From Hanleya hanleyi (Eukaryota; Mollusca; Polyplacophora; Lepidopleurida; Hanleyidae): a stretch of 64,000 nt of DNA. The translations under genes were made by a program, and so were the position numbers. The notes beneath the pieces were generated by a model. The model worked only from the letters and a program-made list of their open reading frames with translations. It was not told the DNA's origin and searched no databases. This document shows positions 10,265-22,045 of this stretch, one piece after another; position 1 is the stretch's first letter, and every line of letters starts with the position of its first letter. Where the stretch lies: contig JAVTVY010057121.1 in NCBI GenBank assembly GCA_036873755.1, forward strand, positions 186,001 through 250,000. The letters are read 5' to 3'.

Positions 10265-10317
10265 AATTTCGAATTTGAGCGAAAAAGATCGAAAAAGGGA
10301 TACTGGAAAACACCAAG
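10265..10317 (+). other. Exon-like segment inside the pearl-type left flank
   Basis: A 53-nt open stretch lies between TTTTGTTTGCAG and AAG|GTATTA. Element 2 has the homologous segment (58573-58625), but its donor reads AAGATATA. It belongs to the element, not to the host gene, but could be spliced in; 53 nt would shift the reading frame. Confidence 0.35.
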
Positions 10318-11039
10318 GTATTATCTTTCTGAGTTTCAGGAGTTTCAAGATTTCTAGAAACTGTACTTGATGTCGGTTGTTATAGTACAAGTGAAATGAG
10401 CAAAGTTACTCTGAAAGTGAATGTCCAGAGGATCCTTCGTTTTCGTTTTGTAGTATTTTTTTTCCACGAGACAAATCTCTTGACACTTTGGCATGAGCTA
10501 TGAAACATACTTAAGATATATTTTATAATTAGGAACGAATGCTAATTCTGTTCTGTTTACTGGGCTAGTTTGAGATATCTCTTTTAAGATAACATGCTCG
10601 AAAATAGTAAGATGGTACAAACTTAACACTAGTGAAGGGATCCGGTCCGTGCAATAATGTTGAAACTTTGAAAGTGTCTGAATCCTGATTATCTCCCTTG
10701 AATCGAAACACGCAGTAGTCTACAGTTGTCGAGTTGTGACGTTGTGTCACAAGAGTGACATCCCTTCGAGTAGCCGGCCTGTGGGCAGACGAAACAATAG
10801 GACAGTTCACTTACAACGGCAAGGAGTAAAGTAAACTGATTTAAAATTTGAAGAAACACACTTTAATTCGGCTTCATCTGAACTCCTTGATATAGAAGGT
10901 GAAGGTATGGATATTCTCTATAGTAAATATATAGAATATGCCCCACCGTTTGATTCGCCGACTCTTGTGATGCAACGTCACAACTCGGGAATATCATATT
11001 AATTTGAAGCGTAACTTGGATTTTGCAATCGGACCTAAA

Positions 11040-13115
11040 AAGGTATCTTGCACAACTAAGCCCCATGTGGGACCTGTGTATCAAATTTGAGAAAGATCCA
11101 TGCAGTACTTCCTGAGAAATCACGATAACAAAGTTTCAAGGGAAATTCAAGATGACCGCCTGGTGGCCATATTGGATTTTAGACTGTCACCATATGAGTG
11201 AAACAAACTTGAGTGTGACATTAAGCCAAATTCCCCCCTCCCTTGGATTTTGGAATCGGACCAGAAAAGCTATCTTGCATAACTAGACTACAAGGGGAAC
11301 CTGTGTACCAAATTTGACAAAGATCCATGCTGTAGTTCTTGAGAATTTACGATAACAAAATTTCATGGGGAAATTCAAAATGGCCGCCTGGTGGCCATAT
11401 TGGCCATATTGGACTATCGAATAGGACCGAAAAGGGTATCTTGCAGAGCTAGACCCCAAGGGTAACCTGTGTGCCAAATTTGAGAAAGATCCATGCCCCA
11501 CTTTCTGAGAAATCACGATAACAAAGTTTCATGGAGGAAATCCAAGATGGCCACCTGGTGGCCATATTGGATTTTGGAATCGGACCAGAAAAGCTACCTT
11601 GCATAACTAGACCACAAGGGGAACCTGTGTACCAAATTTGACAAAGATCCATGCAGTACTTCCTGATCAATCACAATAACAAAGTTTCATGGGGAAATCT
11701 AAGATGGCCGCCTGGTGGCCATATTGGCCATATTGGACTATCGAATAGGACCGAAAAGGGTATCTTGCACAGCTAGACCCCAAGGGTAACCTGTGTGCCA
11801 AATTTGAGAAAGATCCATGCCCCACTTCCTGAGAAATCACGATAACAAAGTTTCATGGAGGAAATCCAAGATGGCCGCCTGGTGGCCATATTGGATTTTG
11901 GAATCAGACCAGAAAAGCTACCTTGCATAACTAGACCACAAGGGGAACCTGTGTACCAAATTTGACAAAGATCCATGTAGTACTTCCTGATCAATCACAA
12001 TAACAAAGTTTCATGGGGAAATCTAAGATGGCCGCCTGGTGGCCATATTGGCCATATTGGACTATCGAATAGGACCGAAAAGGGTATCTTGCACAGCTAG
12101 ACCCCAAGGGTAACCTGTGTGCCAAATTTGAGAAAGATCCATGCCCCACTTCCTGAGAAATCACGATAACAAAGTTTCATGGAGGAAATCCAAGATGGCC
12201 GCCTGGTGGCCATATTGGATTTTGGAATCAGACCAGAAAAGCTACCTTGCATAACTAGACCACAAGGGGAACCTGTGTACCAAATTTGACAAAGATCCAT
12301 GCAGTACTTCCCGAGAAATCACAATAACAAAGTTTCATGGGGAAATCTAAGATGGCCGCCTGGTGGCCATATTGGCCATATTGGACTACCGAATAGTACC
12401 GAAAAGGGTATCTTGCACAGCTAGACCCCAAGGGGAACCTGTGTGCCAAATTTGACAAAGATCCATGCAGTACTTCCTGAGAAATCACAATAACAAAGTT
12501 TCATGGGGAAATCTAAGATGTCCGCCTGATGGCCATACTGGATTTTCAAATCGGACCGAAAAAAGTATCTTGCACAATTAGACCCTAAGGGAAACCTGTG
12601 TACCAAATTTGGGAAAGATCCACACAGTGCTTTCCGAGAAAACACGATAACAAAGTTTCAAGGAGAAATCCAAGATGGCTGCCTGGTGGCCATATTGGAT
12701 TTTCGAATCAGATCAGAAAAGTTATCTTGCACAACTAAACCCCAAGGGGAACCTGTGTACTAAATTTGAGAAAGATCCATGCAGTACTTCCCGAGAAATC
12801 ACGATAACAAAGTTTCATGGGGAAATCAAAGATGGCTGCCTGGTGGCCATATTGGACTTTCGAATCGGACTAGAAAAGGTATCTTGCGCAACTAGACCCG
12901 AAGGGGAACCTTTGGACCAAATTTGAGAAAGATCCATGCAGTAGTTCCTGAGAAAACAAAGTTTCATGGGGAAATCAAAGATGGCCGCCTTGTGGCCATA
13001 TTGGATTTTCGAATCGGACGAAGAAAGGTATCTTGCACAACTAGACCCCAAGGGGAACCTGTGTGCCAATTTGAGAAAGATCCATCGAGTAGTTCCTGAG
13101 AAATCGCGATAAAAA
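11040..13115. repeat. Tandem core of pearl-type element 1, with dimeric higher-order repeat
   Basis: Unit period is ~161-163 bp. Landmarks are AAGATGGCCGCCTGGTGGCC, TATCTTGCACAACTAGACC, ACCTGTGTACCAAATTTGA and AGTACTTCCTGAGAAATCAC. From ~11380 to ~12350 two unit types alternate (one with a doubled GGCCATATT and ACTATCGAATAGG, one with TTTTGGAATC), giving near-identical ~324-bp dimers. Confidence 0.75.
11187..11243 (+). repeat. tRNA-SINE tail fragment inside the array
   Basis: TGTCACCATATGAGTGAAAC through TTAAGCCAAATTCCCCCC interrupts a unit of the array. It matches 8699-8760 and the complement of 63352-63413. It is the last ~55 bp of the SINE with its C-rich tail. Confidence 0.6.
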
Positions 13116-13314
13116 TTGTTTACTGACCGACGGACGGACGGACGACGGACCACGGACGAAAAGTGACTTAAACAGCCCACCATCTGGTGATGGTGGTATA
13201 AAAAGTACTGATCTCTGTACGGAAAATTTTCAATCTAGCCCCATTCATGGATCGTTATTATTTCTCACAGTGGCTAACTGCAAATAGTTCCATTCTCTTC
13301 CAGACGACTTCCAG

Positions 13315-13524
13315 AAGAACTTTCCCGGTTCCGAGAAGGCCTTTCGGGATGTCATGAAATCTAAATTGAATGGCGAGCAGAAGCGCTACAGGAAACTGAT
13401 GGAGATTATGATACTCTGTTTACGTTCCTCCGTGAATATCTATCTTTATAGTGCACATGTATATAATGAAGAAAATATTTATTATATTTATTTGTTTGTT
13501 CTTTTTGTTTCCATGCATTGGTAA
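13315..13524 (+). CDS. Host gene exon c, possibly terminal
   Basis: After a pyrimidine tract and CAG (13303 or 13314) there is an open frame reading KNFPGSEKAFRDVMKSKLNG and then EQKRYRKLMEIMI, to TAA at 13522-13524. The AG at 13314 keeps phase 0 with exon b; the AG at 13303 would need an unseen exon. The last ~30 codons are AT-rich and may be read-through beyond a donor (CC|GTGAAT at 13431). Protein not recognised. Confidence 0.4.
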   Translation, partial: KNFPGSEKAFRDVMKSKLNGEQKRYRKLMEIMILCLRSSVNIYLYSAHVYNEENIYYIYLFVLFVSMHW

Positions 13525-14907
13525 ATTCACCAGAATATCTTTCCCTGTAACATATCTGTGCTACATCCAAAACAAGCAACGTTTACGCTAATACATTTTC
13601 TGATGTATTTACTATTTTACAATACAGGGGCATTTTGTATTTCGTGGATTTACCATAAAAGATAACCTATATCACTCATCCAAATATTCTCATAGAAAGT
13701 TTATAGAGAAATCCTGTACATTTCTCAGAATCTATTCCATAACTAAATCCTATAGAATCCTATTAAAAGATCCTATTGAATTTCATCTTACATGATCCTG
13801 TAAAAAAATCTTATAGGATTTTGGGCCAAAATCTTATAGGATCCTATAAGATTTTAATCTTATCTTATTTTTGTATTAAAACCTAGAAGTCGAGTGAAAC
13901 ATATTTTCCTGGGTGTATATCTACACCTCTAACACCTCTGATGCTTTTATTTTAAAACGAATTCTATTGTAAACTGTAACTTTATCAATTAGTTTGTTCT
14001 GTGAAGATAATATTTATTTGGCTGAAAAAAACCCCACAAATGTGTGGAGATCCAGAGACTAATGGCAGCAAAAAATGTTCTGAACTATATATATAGTTCA
14101 TACAAAATTATCAATTGAGCAATTCAATACATGGATTCGAGACATGGAGGTCTGAAAGAAAAATGCGGCAGGAGGACGCCCCCATATGAACCGTCATGAA
14201 GGGAGGTCATTCGTGCGACCAGCTTAGTTGTAGGAGGCGCTGGTGTTTGTTGATCGCCGAGTGCTGAAAACGACTGCGTCAAACGGTTAGTTTTCTCTCC
14301 CAAATTCATAAAATGTATCAAATATCCCTAGTTATCCCGAACTAACCCGTAGCTAACATGCAAATTGATTCATCAGCGATCTTGTCTTCATAATACACTG
14401 ATTATCATATGTAATTATTAACGCTGTCTTCAATCTTGGAGCATAAATCAATTTGAATCACACAAGCGTCAGTAGTTCGCAACGTCATGATGACCGAGTG
14501 TGAGGTAACACATCAAACACAAAACTGTCAGTACGCTTACCTGATCAATATACCATCAGCATTCAGCGAGGGGTGCTCTTGCCATTCAGATACACCAAAA
14601 CACCATTTCAAACAACTTTTAATACGTTTTCTCATTAAAATCGAGTTGTATGTGATTGATTTTCGACTCACTTTTGTATCACCTTTCACCTTGTATTGGA
14701 TAATTTGCATTTTTTATCCACTGATTTGACTGGATAGACGCAGTTTCATGCAAACTTGTTGGAATGCTCTATGGGATTTCAGACAGGTGCGAATCATTCA
14801 ATATGTATTTGACTAAACATTTCTTGCTCTCCTGGATAGTTCAGTAGTTGCTTTGGCATATTCATGTCTTGCACTATTAGGTAGCAATGCTACCCTTCAA
14901 AAAAGAT
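13525..14907. other. Unassigned sequence
   Basis: 13730-13860 holds short near-repeats of AATCCTATAGAAT / ATCTTATAGGAT type. Nothing else is supportable. Confidence 0.35.
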
Positions 14908-15262
14908 AAATAAATTCAAGATGGCCGCCAAGATGACGCCTCAGTGACGTCACTTTCTAAAAGGCATTTTTTGGACGAGTTTTCTGTCAGAATTGTCAAT
15001 TTTATTGCTTATGCGTTTTCTTCGCTAAAAATAGCATGATAAATTAGTAAATAATAATAGGATGTGAAATAAAATAGATCTGGTACCCGACATTTTGAAT
15101 TTACGGGTGATGTCCTGCTCGGGGATTATGCAAATAGGCTCAGATCCCAATATTATTAACTAGAAAGTCCCGGAGCGTCAGCTCTCTAGTTTGTGTCCTT
15201 CCAGAGATAATACATCCCCTCAGGCATAATACATGCCCCAAGAAAAGGCTGGTAGGGTTAAG
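14908..15262 (+). repeat. Repeat B copy 2
   Basis: AAGATGACGCCTCAGTGACG, AGCATGATAAATTAGTAAAT and ACATTTTGAATTTACGGGTG are followed by AAAGTCCCGGAGCGTCAGCT and CTGGTAGGGTT. It matches copies at 15674, 18742, 51720 and 55311. Confidence 0.65.
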
Positions 15263-15673
15263 AAGCGTTACAAAAATTGCTATACTCCGAACGCTCGGAG
15301 CTATGCCATCTCAGCGAAGCTCTGTTTTGAACCAAGAACGTTATAATTTATTTACGTACCCCCTGTACGAATGAAATATAAGAGAACTAAGACGCTTGGT
15401 TGCAGGAATATCAACATTTGAATTCTCGTTCTCCAAAATATGACTCATGACTCAAATATCACAGTCGAATACAGTCGTTTGCCTCAGACAACTGTTTACT
15501 ACAGTAGCAAGCTTATTCACTATAGGGCGCGCGCGATGGGTCAAGATGGTAAACTGTGGAATTGAGAAAATCTCAACAGTTTTATATTTTAAATATGCCG
15601 TCTAGAAAATACAGCTCCCTCTGTGATTAAAGAGCTGAAATCTGCCCGACTAAATCTTTGGGTCGATCTCTAC

Positions 15674-16170
15674 AAAAAGACGTTAAATAAGTTCAAAATG
15701 GCCGCGCTGATGACGTCACAATGATGTCATCACAATGATGTCATTGTTTTGTTTAAAGATAACCTTATCTGGCCTGGGCGATTTGGGATGTACCCCTCCT
15801 CCGTGGGGGGACGCTTTGGTTCAAGCTCTACTAGAAAATGTAAAGAAAATCCTAGATGGCCGTCATGATGACGTCACAGTAACGTCATTTTCTGAAAAGG
15901 CTTTTTGTACAAATTTTCGGTCAGATTTATTTATGTGTTTTCTTCGCAAAAACTGCATGATAAATTGGTGAATAATAATCGTATATGAAATAAAATAGAT
16001 TTTACTCACTCTCCATGCATTAAAGCACAAATTTGGAAATCTGATGAAAATATCACTTTTTTCGTACTTCACATGGCCGCCAGTTTGAATTTACCCATGA
16101 TTCTCTGCTTGGGGGTCATTCAAATAGGCTCAAATATGATAATCAACAAAGTCCCGGAGTTTCAATGAAT
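15674..16170 (+). repeat. Repeat B copy 3 (most complete)
   Basis: This copy includes the front part (CTTATCTGGCCTGGGCGATT), a run of TGACGTCA-like sites, AAAACTGCATGATAAATTGG and ATGGCCGCCAGTTTGAATTT. At 15708-15745 the motif ATGATGTCATCACA is tandemly repeated. No open frame or terminal repeats are seen. Confidence 0.65.
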
Positions 16171-18741
16171 CAAACTTCCCAAAGTAAAATTTTCCCCATT
16201 TTGCTATATAATACTAAACACATATAGTTCTTGTTGAATATGTAATAAAAACAAGGGGACACCATACTTTCTTTAAAAATATTAGCAGTATAACAAGATA
16301 AACTGAGTCTTTCCAGTCCGATTTCAAGGAGGGGCTGGATCTGTGAATCGGGGTTGCGGTAGGGAATATAATTGGAGTTCCATTTATTAGCCATTTACCA
16401 GTTTCCTTTTTTTAAATTGACTAAGATCGAATTTTGGGGGATGTCAGAGGCATAATTTTTAACCTCGGGAGCACTTTGCACCTTCGAACCGTTGAATCTA
16501 AAATGCCAACTTTTTGGTCAGTCCCATCAAACTATTGAACCACCAGTAAAACGCATAAATGGTTTTGTTGTGTCTTTTGTTGATTTGTATCCCATTTGTA
16601 TCCCGTACTTTTGTTAGGAAATTCAGCTTGTTTTGAAAAATTCGACAAATCACCATGTTGTTAGCCCCATAAGAGCAGGAAAAGTAACGTCCTCTACTCC
16701 CTTAAACGGACATCTAACAGGCCTTTGAATTCTAACGCATTATCATAAACCATACATATGTTGATCAAAATACCTCAGCTGATGTGTACGGGCCTGTAGA
16801 AATTTGACCTTTATCGTTCATTACATCATCTACCAGTTGTATTCGGATAGTTTTGCAAGAAACGATATACATAGAAAGAAACAACACACGAATATATAGC
16901 ATGATGGAGTATACCGAAACTGTATTTCCTTCAGGCTACATTCGATGTTCTTCAGTGAGACTACACATACAATTTCAAGCGAGTTTATTTGAGTTAGAGG
17001 TTGTCATGAGATAAAAAAAAAGCCATGTTACTAACACAATACTTCAAACATGTCTAAACGCTGCAAAAAAAGCTAAAGGGGGTAATTATCCGTACAAACA
17101 TAATGCCATTCGCCTACACGTTTGTCGGGATTTGCAGACTTATTATCAAGTGTCCTTAGATTAATCAAGTTCCATGTGTCCCATGTGCTCAAGTGCATAA
17201 ATACAGTTTTGTGATCCATTGAGGAGTTAATACCTGTAATACCCTTGCTATAACAATTGAGATTTCCAAATAGTTTCTATTCGAATTAGAGCTATGCTAT
17301 TTATATAGTACATTATAGTTCAAATGACGCTTTTGCTATTTCACATATTATCCGTTCTGAGCATGTCTCCTCACTAACTGTTCACGATTGTCGGAACGGC
17401 GAAATAGACCTAGTTAAAATTGTTCTGGTGCGCGAATTGTTGACGAGTACCCCTTACGATTTGTTTGGGAACATGAAAGAGAGATAAACATCCGTGTCCA
17501 ATCTGCAGGCTACGAGCGGGCGGTGGGGTTGGGTACATGTATACGGGAACAGGAAGCAATTAAAGAAGAGGCAGTCTGCTCCTGGGATCAAATGGATCGG
17601 CAATATGTTCGTTTTGTTTGAGAACAAAGGACTTTTGAAGCATGAAGGCTCAAACTATACACATCATATACTTGGGAAGCTACCAAGAGAATCTAAAAAA
17701 GCAATTTGTAAACGGCTTGAATGACGACACAGGGGAGTCATGTTATTGAAGGGTACTCGTTGCTCGATTGTCGCGTTTTTCTTAGTCTCAAAGAACAGGT
17801 TCGCATTTTTTATTATCATTTTTAGGTGCCTGACCCTCGGGGCCGCTGGTACGAATGGATTCGACCAATTTTCAGCACTTGAATCGGTGCTATACTAAGT
17901 TCGTGTAATCCCAAAATAACGAAAATACTGTTATTATCCTCACGAAAGGTAGATAGTTTGAAATCTATCAAGATACTCCAGAGTGCACCCATAACTATGT
18001 GCCAGATGTGCTTCTGTTGAGGTAATAACGCTGATTCAATAGTTGCGTTTGGCAAATTGCAGCTGACATTAAATCAAAACAATTGCTCCCCGAAATTCTT
18101 TCGTCCAATAGACCTGTGGGTGTACATCTAGCTGTTTCAAACAAACATTTGTGATCAACATTAAATCTACTGACCAGAACGGCACCTACCCCGGTTCGAT
18201 AAAAGCGAGTGGACATTTCCCCTTGGGGTCTTGCCAAATATTTAATAATACATAGAAAGGCCAAGGTCGAGATGGCTGCCTAATTACTTTTTCAAAATTC
18301 GACATATTGCACATGCATATATTGTTTCACATCTCTAACTTCCAGCTTTATCGATCTGTGGCATTGTACAATTGTGTACTATTACAGACGATGTGCATCA
18401 TCAAGTTTCTGACAGACTTGTTCAATCACTGGCAAAATATTATATCGTGACAAAATAAACCATGTATATGCAAAATTGCCGTAGAAGCATGCGTAACTTC
18501 TCAGTACTGTCGGCCTCGGAGCTGGCTGATAACCAAGGACCAGTATCAAGTATGGTACCATCAGTTATATCTCGTAAAGTCTATTTCATGAACTATATTT
18601 ACCCCCACACAGTTTTTGTAATCTTACGCAACGAAGTTCAATAATATATAACATCAAACACTGACAAATTACATCAAAATTATATTTCAAAAGTGGAGTG
18701 CATCTGGTATTTCCCCAATACAAATCAATACAAATGCCGAC
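16171..18741. other. Unassigned sequence with one small open frame
   Basis: A 76-codon frame at 17494-17724 has non-repetitive, charged composition, but no start context, splice sites or family that I recognise. The rest is AT-rich without repeat matches. Confidence 0.3.
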
Positions 18742-19378
18742 TCCAGCGGTGGTACTTGACGTCAGCTTCAAGGCGTCAGCTTTGTCGACTTTTCGGTCAG
18801 ATTTTTCGAATTTTTTATTTATAAGTTTTCTCTGCAAAAACTGCATGATAAATTAGTAAATAAGAAATGGAGGATTTTTGAAGAAAATGACGAAAATATC
18901 ACTTTTCTGGTACCTCACATTGACACTATCTTGAGTTTACCCATGATCCTGTACTCGGGGCGGGGGGTTATGCTCATCTATTAACATCTTTGAGCTGGTC
19001 TGTCATCGCAGCTCCCGACCTAACGTATCTAATTCCGCTTAAGCCGGTGATAGGGACCGTGAGGATACTTCATAGTGTCCACATTAACGGCTGCAATAAA
19101 AGCGCGGCTGAAATACTAAGGCTACGTCAGAGAATCCACCGTATTCTTTGATCAGAATGTGAGGTGCCAAGGGAACCTTGCCTGTGAAGTAATATGATAG
19201 CTTTTTAGTCTCCAGATATCAAGTTTTTCCCACCTCTTGCATATAGCTCCAATGCAAATAGGCTCCATACGACCCCAATATGATAAACTAAAAAGTCGCG
19301 GAGGGTCAGCTTTAGTTTTTTATCGTTCCGGAGATAGTGGAGAAAGTTTTGTAGGGGGCCTCCAGGCTTGGTAGGGTT
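18742..19378 (+). repeat. Repeat B copy 4, with an M-bearing insertion
   Basis: 18742-~19010 is the B body (ACTGCATGATAAATTAGTAA, GATCCTGTACTCGGGG) and ~19245-19378 the B end (GCAAATAGGCTCCATACGAC, AAAGTCGCGGAGGGTCAGCT). The ~235 bp between them is not present in other B copies and contains module M copy 7. Confidence 0.6.
19025..19116 (+). other. Module M copy 7 (within repeat B)
   Basis: GTATCTAATTCCGCTTAAGC at the start. Hairpin CGGCTGC/GCGGCTG (7 pairs, two of them wobble), loop AATAAAAGC. This is a third, differently paired version of the hairpin. Confidence 0.65.
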
Positions 19379-19930
19379 GATATAAATAAATAACCCAAAA
19401 ATGCGGGATAGTCCATTTTTTATGTTATCTATCTACACGAATGAGAAGTGTGTTACTAATTGATGCACTGGTAAATTAAGTTTAACGCATGTTTAGTATG
19501 ATACTGCAATTGCAAGCCTATCTGTGTAGTGTTTAGGCATAATCGTTCTAATACAGTTTGCTAACCGAAGTATAAGACTGGATGAATTCACGAGGGATTG
19601 CCTCTGTTGTAACAAGGTGGGTAGCACTTCGACGATGTTAACAGATGATATCATCGAATCTACAAGAGTTATTGCCCCCAGCAAAACGTTCGATAATGTT
19701 GGATATGTCAAAGGGATCTACGGTCGGTATGCTGAACGTGGAGAGAGGAATCATCAACAGGTTTGGTAATTTCTAGCAAAAGGGTGCATGATGAACGATT
19801 AAACAAATGTTCACATGGTGATTTCTCAATCGATGTGTGCGGCGTATCACTATGGAATGCATGGAGTTCTGGGTTCAAGGGTTCTTAATTCCATGGTTTC
19901 AATGTAGGCAATTCTCGTAGCCATCTCTAA

Positions 19931-20485
19931 ATTACAAGCGTCTAGTCCGTCATTCATAATCCAGCCGTCGTCCATTAGAGAATATCCGCGTCCATAATCC
20001 AAAGACCTATTCCATATTCCACATAACAGTATTAGCACCAAATTCAAAAAGACAATCATAGTATGCATAAACATAGGCTTGTTTCCTGCAAGAGAGAAGC
20101 GGTCAACAGTTTTCAATGATGCCGGCAAGACATCATGATGTTTCAAAAATATCAAATCCGTATCGCTGATCAGTATTCTTAATACATAATATTCGTTGTG
20201 AAGTCGTCATCTAAAGAATGATGTATCTCAGTCACGCTTTGATTGTGACTATTCATATGAGTACCATGAGGATCTTGAAGTACATGGGCTCATACGGCCC
20301 CTAGCCCCGGGTTAAGCGGAATTAGACACATGTTACGAAACGTAGCGCCATAGATCTTGCACGCTACGTTCGTATTTTGCTGTCAGCATGCGATATGTAT
20401 CGCCAAATTTGAGAAACTTTGAGTGGAGGCGCTTGGTGGAATAGCCCTGTTTTATAAGTTTCTGCAACAATGTTTTGTGACGTTT
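19931..20485 (-). mobile_element. Penelope-like RT element, copy 4
   Basis: The minus strand has ~50 C-terminal RT codons (KLIKQGYSTKRLHSKFLKFG to WRYVS, stop near 20332), then the full 3' UTR to GACGCTTGTAAT at 19931. The 5' truncation at ~20485 is in the codons just before RHKTLLQ. Confidence 0.75.
20223..20328 (-). other. Module M copy 8 (RT element)
   Basis: Hairpin TAGTCAC/GTGACTG (first pair wobble), loop AATCAAAGC. Closing stem GTGTCT/GAGATAC. Confidence 0.65.
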
Positions 20486-20924
20486 AGTTGCGACGAACCA
20501 AGTGGAGTATAAAGTCTTGATCAAACGTTCGGCGGACATGGCGTGTTTTTGCGATGACAAAATCCAAGGTATTGCTAACAAATGGAATTGTTACACTCGA
20601 AATAGAACCATTATCGGTTTTCAGTACATCTTGTTATACATGCCTTTTGGCGAATAATTTTGTGATTTCTGAGGATCGAGAAGATTCTATCTTTACTTCT
20701 GGGAATCGCACACTGCGTTGTGTCAAACAGTAATCGCTGGGTGAACGAAAAACATCGAAAACGAAAATTACCCACCTCTCATCCGCTATTGAAATTTGAC
20801 CCACGAAATTTGAAGCTAAGGGTATACTAATAGGCTCTGAAAGACGAAATGAATAATGTGATAAGCTAAAAGTCCAAGGCCTCCAGCTATTACTTTTTCA
20901 ATTTCGGAATTAAGAAGGGAGAGA

Positions 20925-21000
20925 GAGAGAGAGCGAGAGAGAATTAAGGTTTAACGTCGCATTCAGCAATATTTCAGCTATATAGCCACGATCGAATTAA
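20925..21000 (+). repeat. GA-rich microsatellite and MESC-type core
   Basis: (GA)n at about 20919-20942 is followed by GGTTTAACGTCGCATTCAGC and AATATTTCAGCTATATAGCC. Confidence 0.6.
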
Positions 21001-21144
21001 GGAGGGACAGCCCTCTGCCTGTAGATGGTGATAAATCGAAAAATGTCCCTTTCCCGATCCGAAACAGCCTCTCTTCCTCTATCAAACAGATATTCACTCT
21101 CTCGCGGTTGACATTTAACAGTCAACAAGGACACACTGCATTGT

Positions 21145-21489
21145 TTATTCCTTCTGTAAGTGGAGGTCAATAACGTCCACCATGTTTCGAGAAATCTGAA
21201 TTCTCAAGCTATGCTTTGCTGAATCTGGTCGGCGGTATTTGTCGATAATTAGTTGGTCTGGCGATTGCATTATTAGTTGCGACGAGCCAAGTGGAGTATA
21301 ATGCCGATTAACCACGGTCTGTCCAATCGTTAAATCAGCCTGTCGATTGACGTAAGTAGATATTTGAGCCTCATATGCCTGAAGTAAACCTGGCGTATCA
21401 TGGTCGTCACTTCGAGTATGGAATGCAACCGTAAATTCGCAATCTGCAGGACAGCCGCACTCTTTATCATCGCATTGTAAACTAATCAA
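21145..21489 (-). pseudogene. Coding relic in segment Z (unrecognised protein)
   Basis: A 114-codon frame reads MISLQCDDKECGCPADCEFT and later PGLLQAYEAQISTYVNRQAD and IDKYRRPDSAKHSLRIQISR. The homologous stretch near 47250-47410 translates to a related but stop-ridden string (QTDLTIG shared with QADLTIG). Because codons are recognisably conserved between two copies, this stretch probably once coded. Upstream on the minus strand, another relic lies at 48008-47646 in segment Z copy 2. The family is unknown to me; it may be a mobile or viral protein, but nothing here shows that. Confidence 0.35.
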
Positions 21490-22045
21490 TCAGTACAGTG
21501 AATATATCAGTTTGAAATAGTCGCCCGCTGAAGATAATTCACGTACATGTACCGGTAATTTGTATATGCAGAAGAACTTATGAAGGCTTCATGTGTCAAC
21601 TTTCATTGTAGTCTAAGTGACTACATGTAAGTAGATGTAGATAATTGTGTGCCCGTGGTAAAGATCTCGTGTAGGAATAGAGAGTAATAAACGTGCGCAC
21701 GTGCTTCTGAGCTACATGTACCTTTACTATCCAGTTATCGGACCAGCTATTTAATATTTGGTATCAACATACGAATGCACGAGATTTAGGCCGACATAGA
21801 GTGCCTTGTCATCTACCATAGCCGCGATGAGTTGATGTCACAGAGGTCGAAGAGCAAAACAAACTGTCAACTACCAATTAGCAATATGTTGAATTCACGA
21901 GAGGAGTATCGCAGCAAACGGGACTTCGACCTTCATAGCTGGTCACTGTTACGGTAACTGGCCACGACAACTACCATCTCCCTTGTATAATCCGTGGCGT
22001 GTCCTACTCCTCCTCCTCCACTTTACTCACTGCACAGCAGGTTGC

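Larger units (their letters stand above)
10143..13203 (-). mobile_element. Pearl-type element 1 with ~162-bp tandem core
   Basis: The element starts at CGAGAGATCCTGAAGGATCT (10144) and ends in the hairpin CCACCATC-TGGT-GATGGTGG (13178-13197). Element 2 (58451-61145) has the same two ends and internal order. The non-repetitive left part (10143-~11030) is followed by ~12 tandem units and a run of ACGG/ACGACGG (13125-13158). This order (left flank, ~160-bp core, ACGG microsatellite, right flank) is that described for the bivalve pearl family, which has been related to non-autonomous Helitron-like elements. No transposase is present. It sits within the host gene intron. Strand is nominal. Confidence 0.65.

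Noticed and set aside
11040..13115. CRISPR-like array
   Set aside because: Units are contiguous ~160-bp tandem repeats without spacers, in a eukaryotic context.
11283..13183. Series of similar minus-strand frames across the pearl-type array
   Set aside because: They repeat with the ~162-bp period and have no codon signature; they are by-products of the tandem repeat. The same holds for 59386-61119.
10840..13200. AAGATGGC motifs as YY1 sites driving transcription
   Set aside because: The motif is part of a tandem repeat consensus and the flanking bases differ from the usual AAGATGGCGGC; no evidence of function.
17494..17724. 76-codon frame as a gene or exon
   Set aside because: Composition is protein-like, but there is no family, splice site or homologue in the window to support it.
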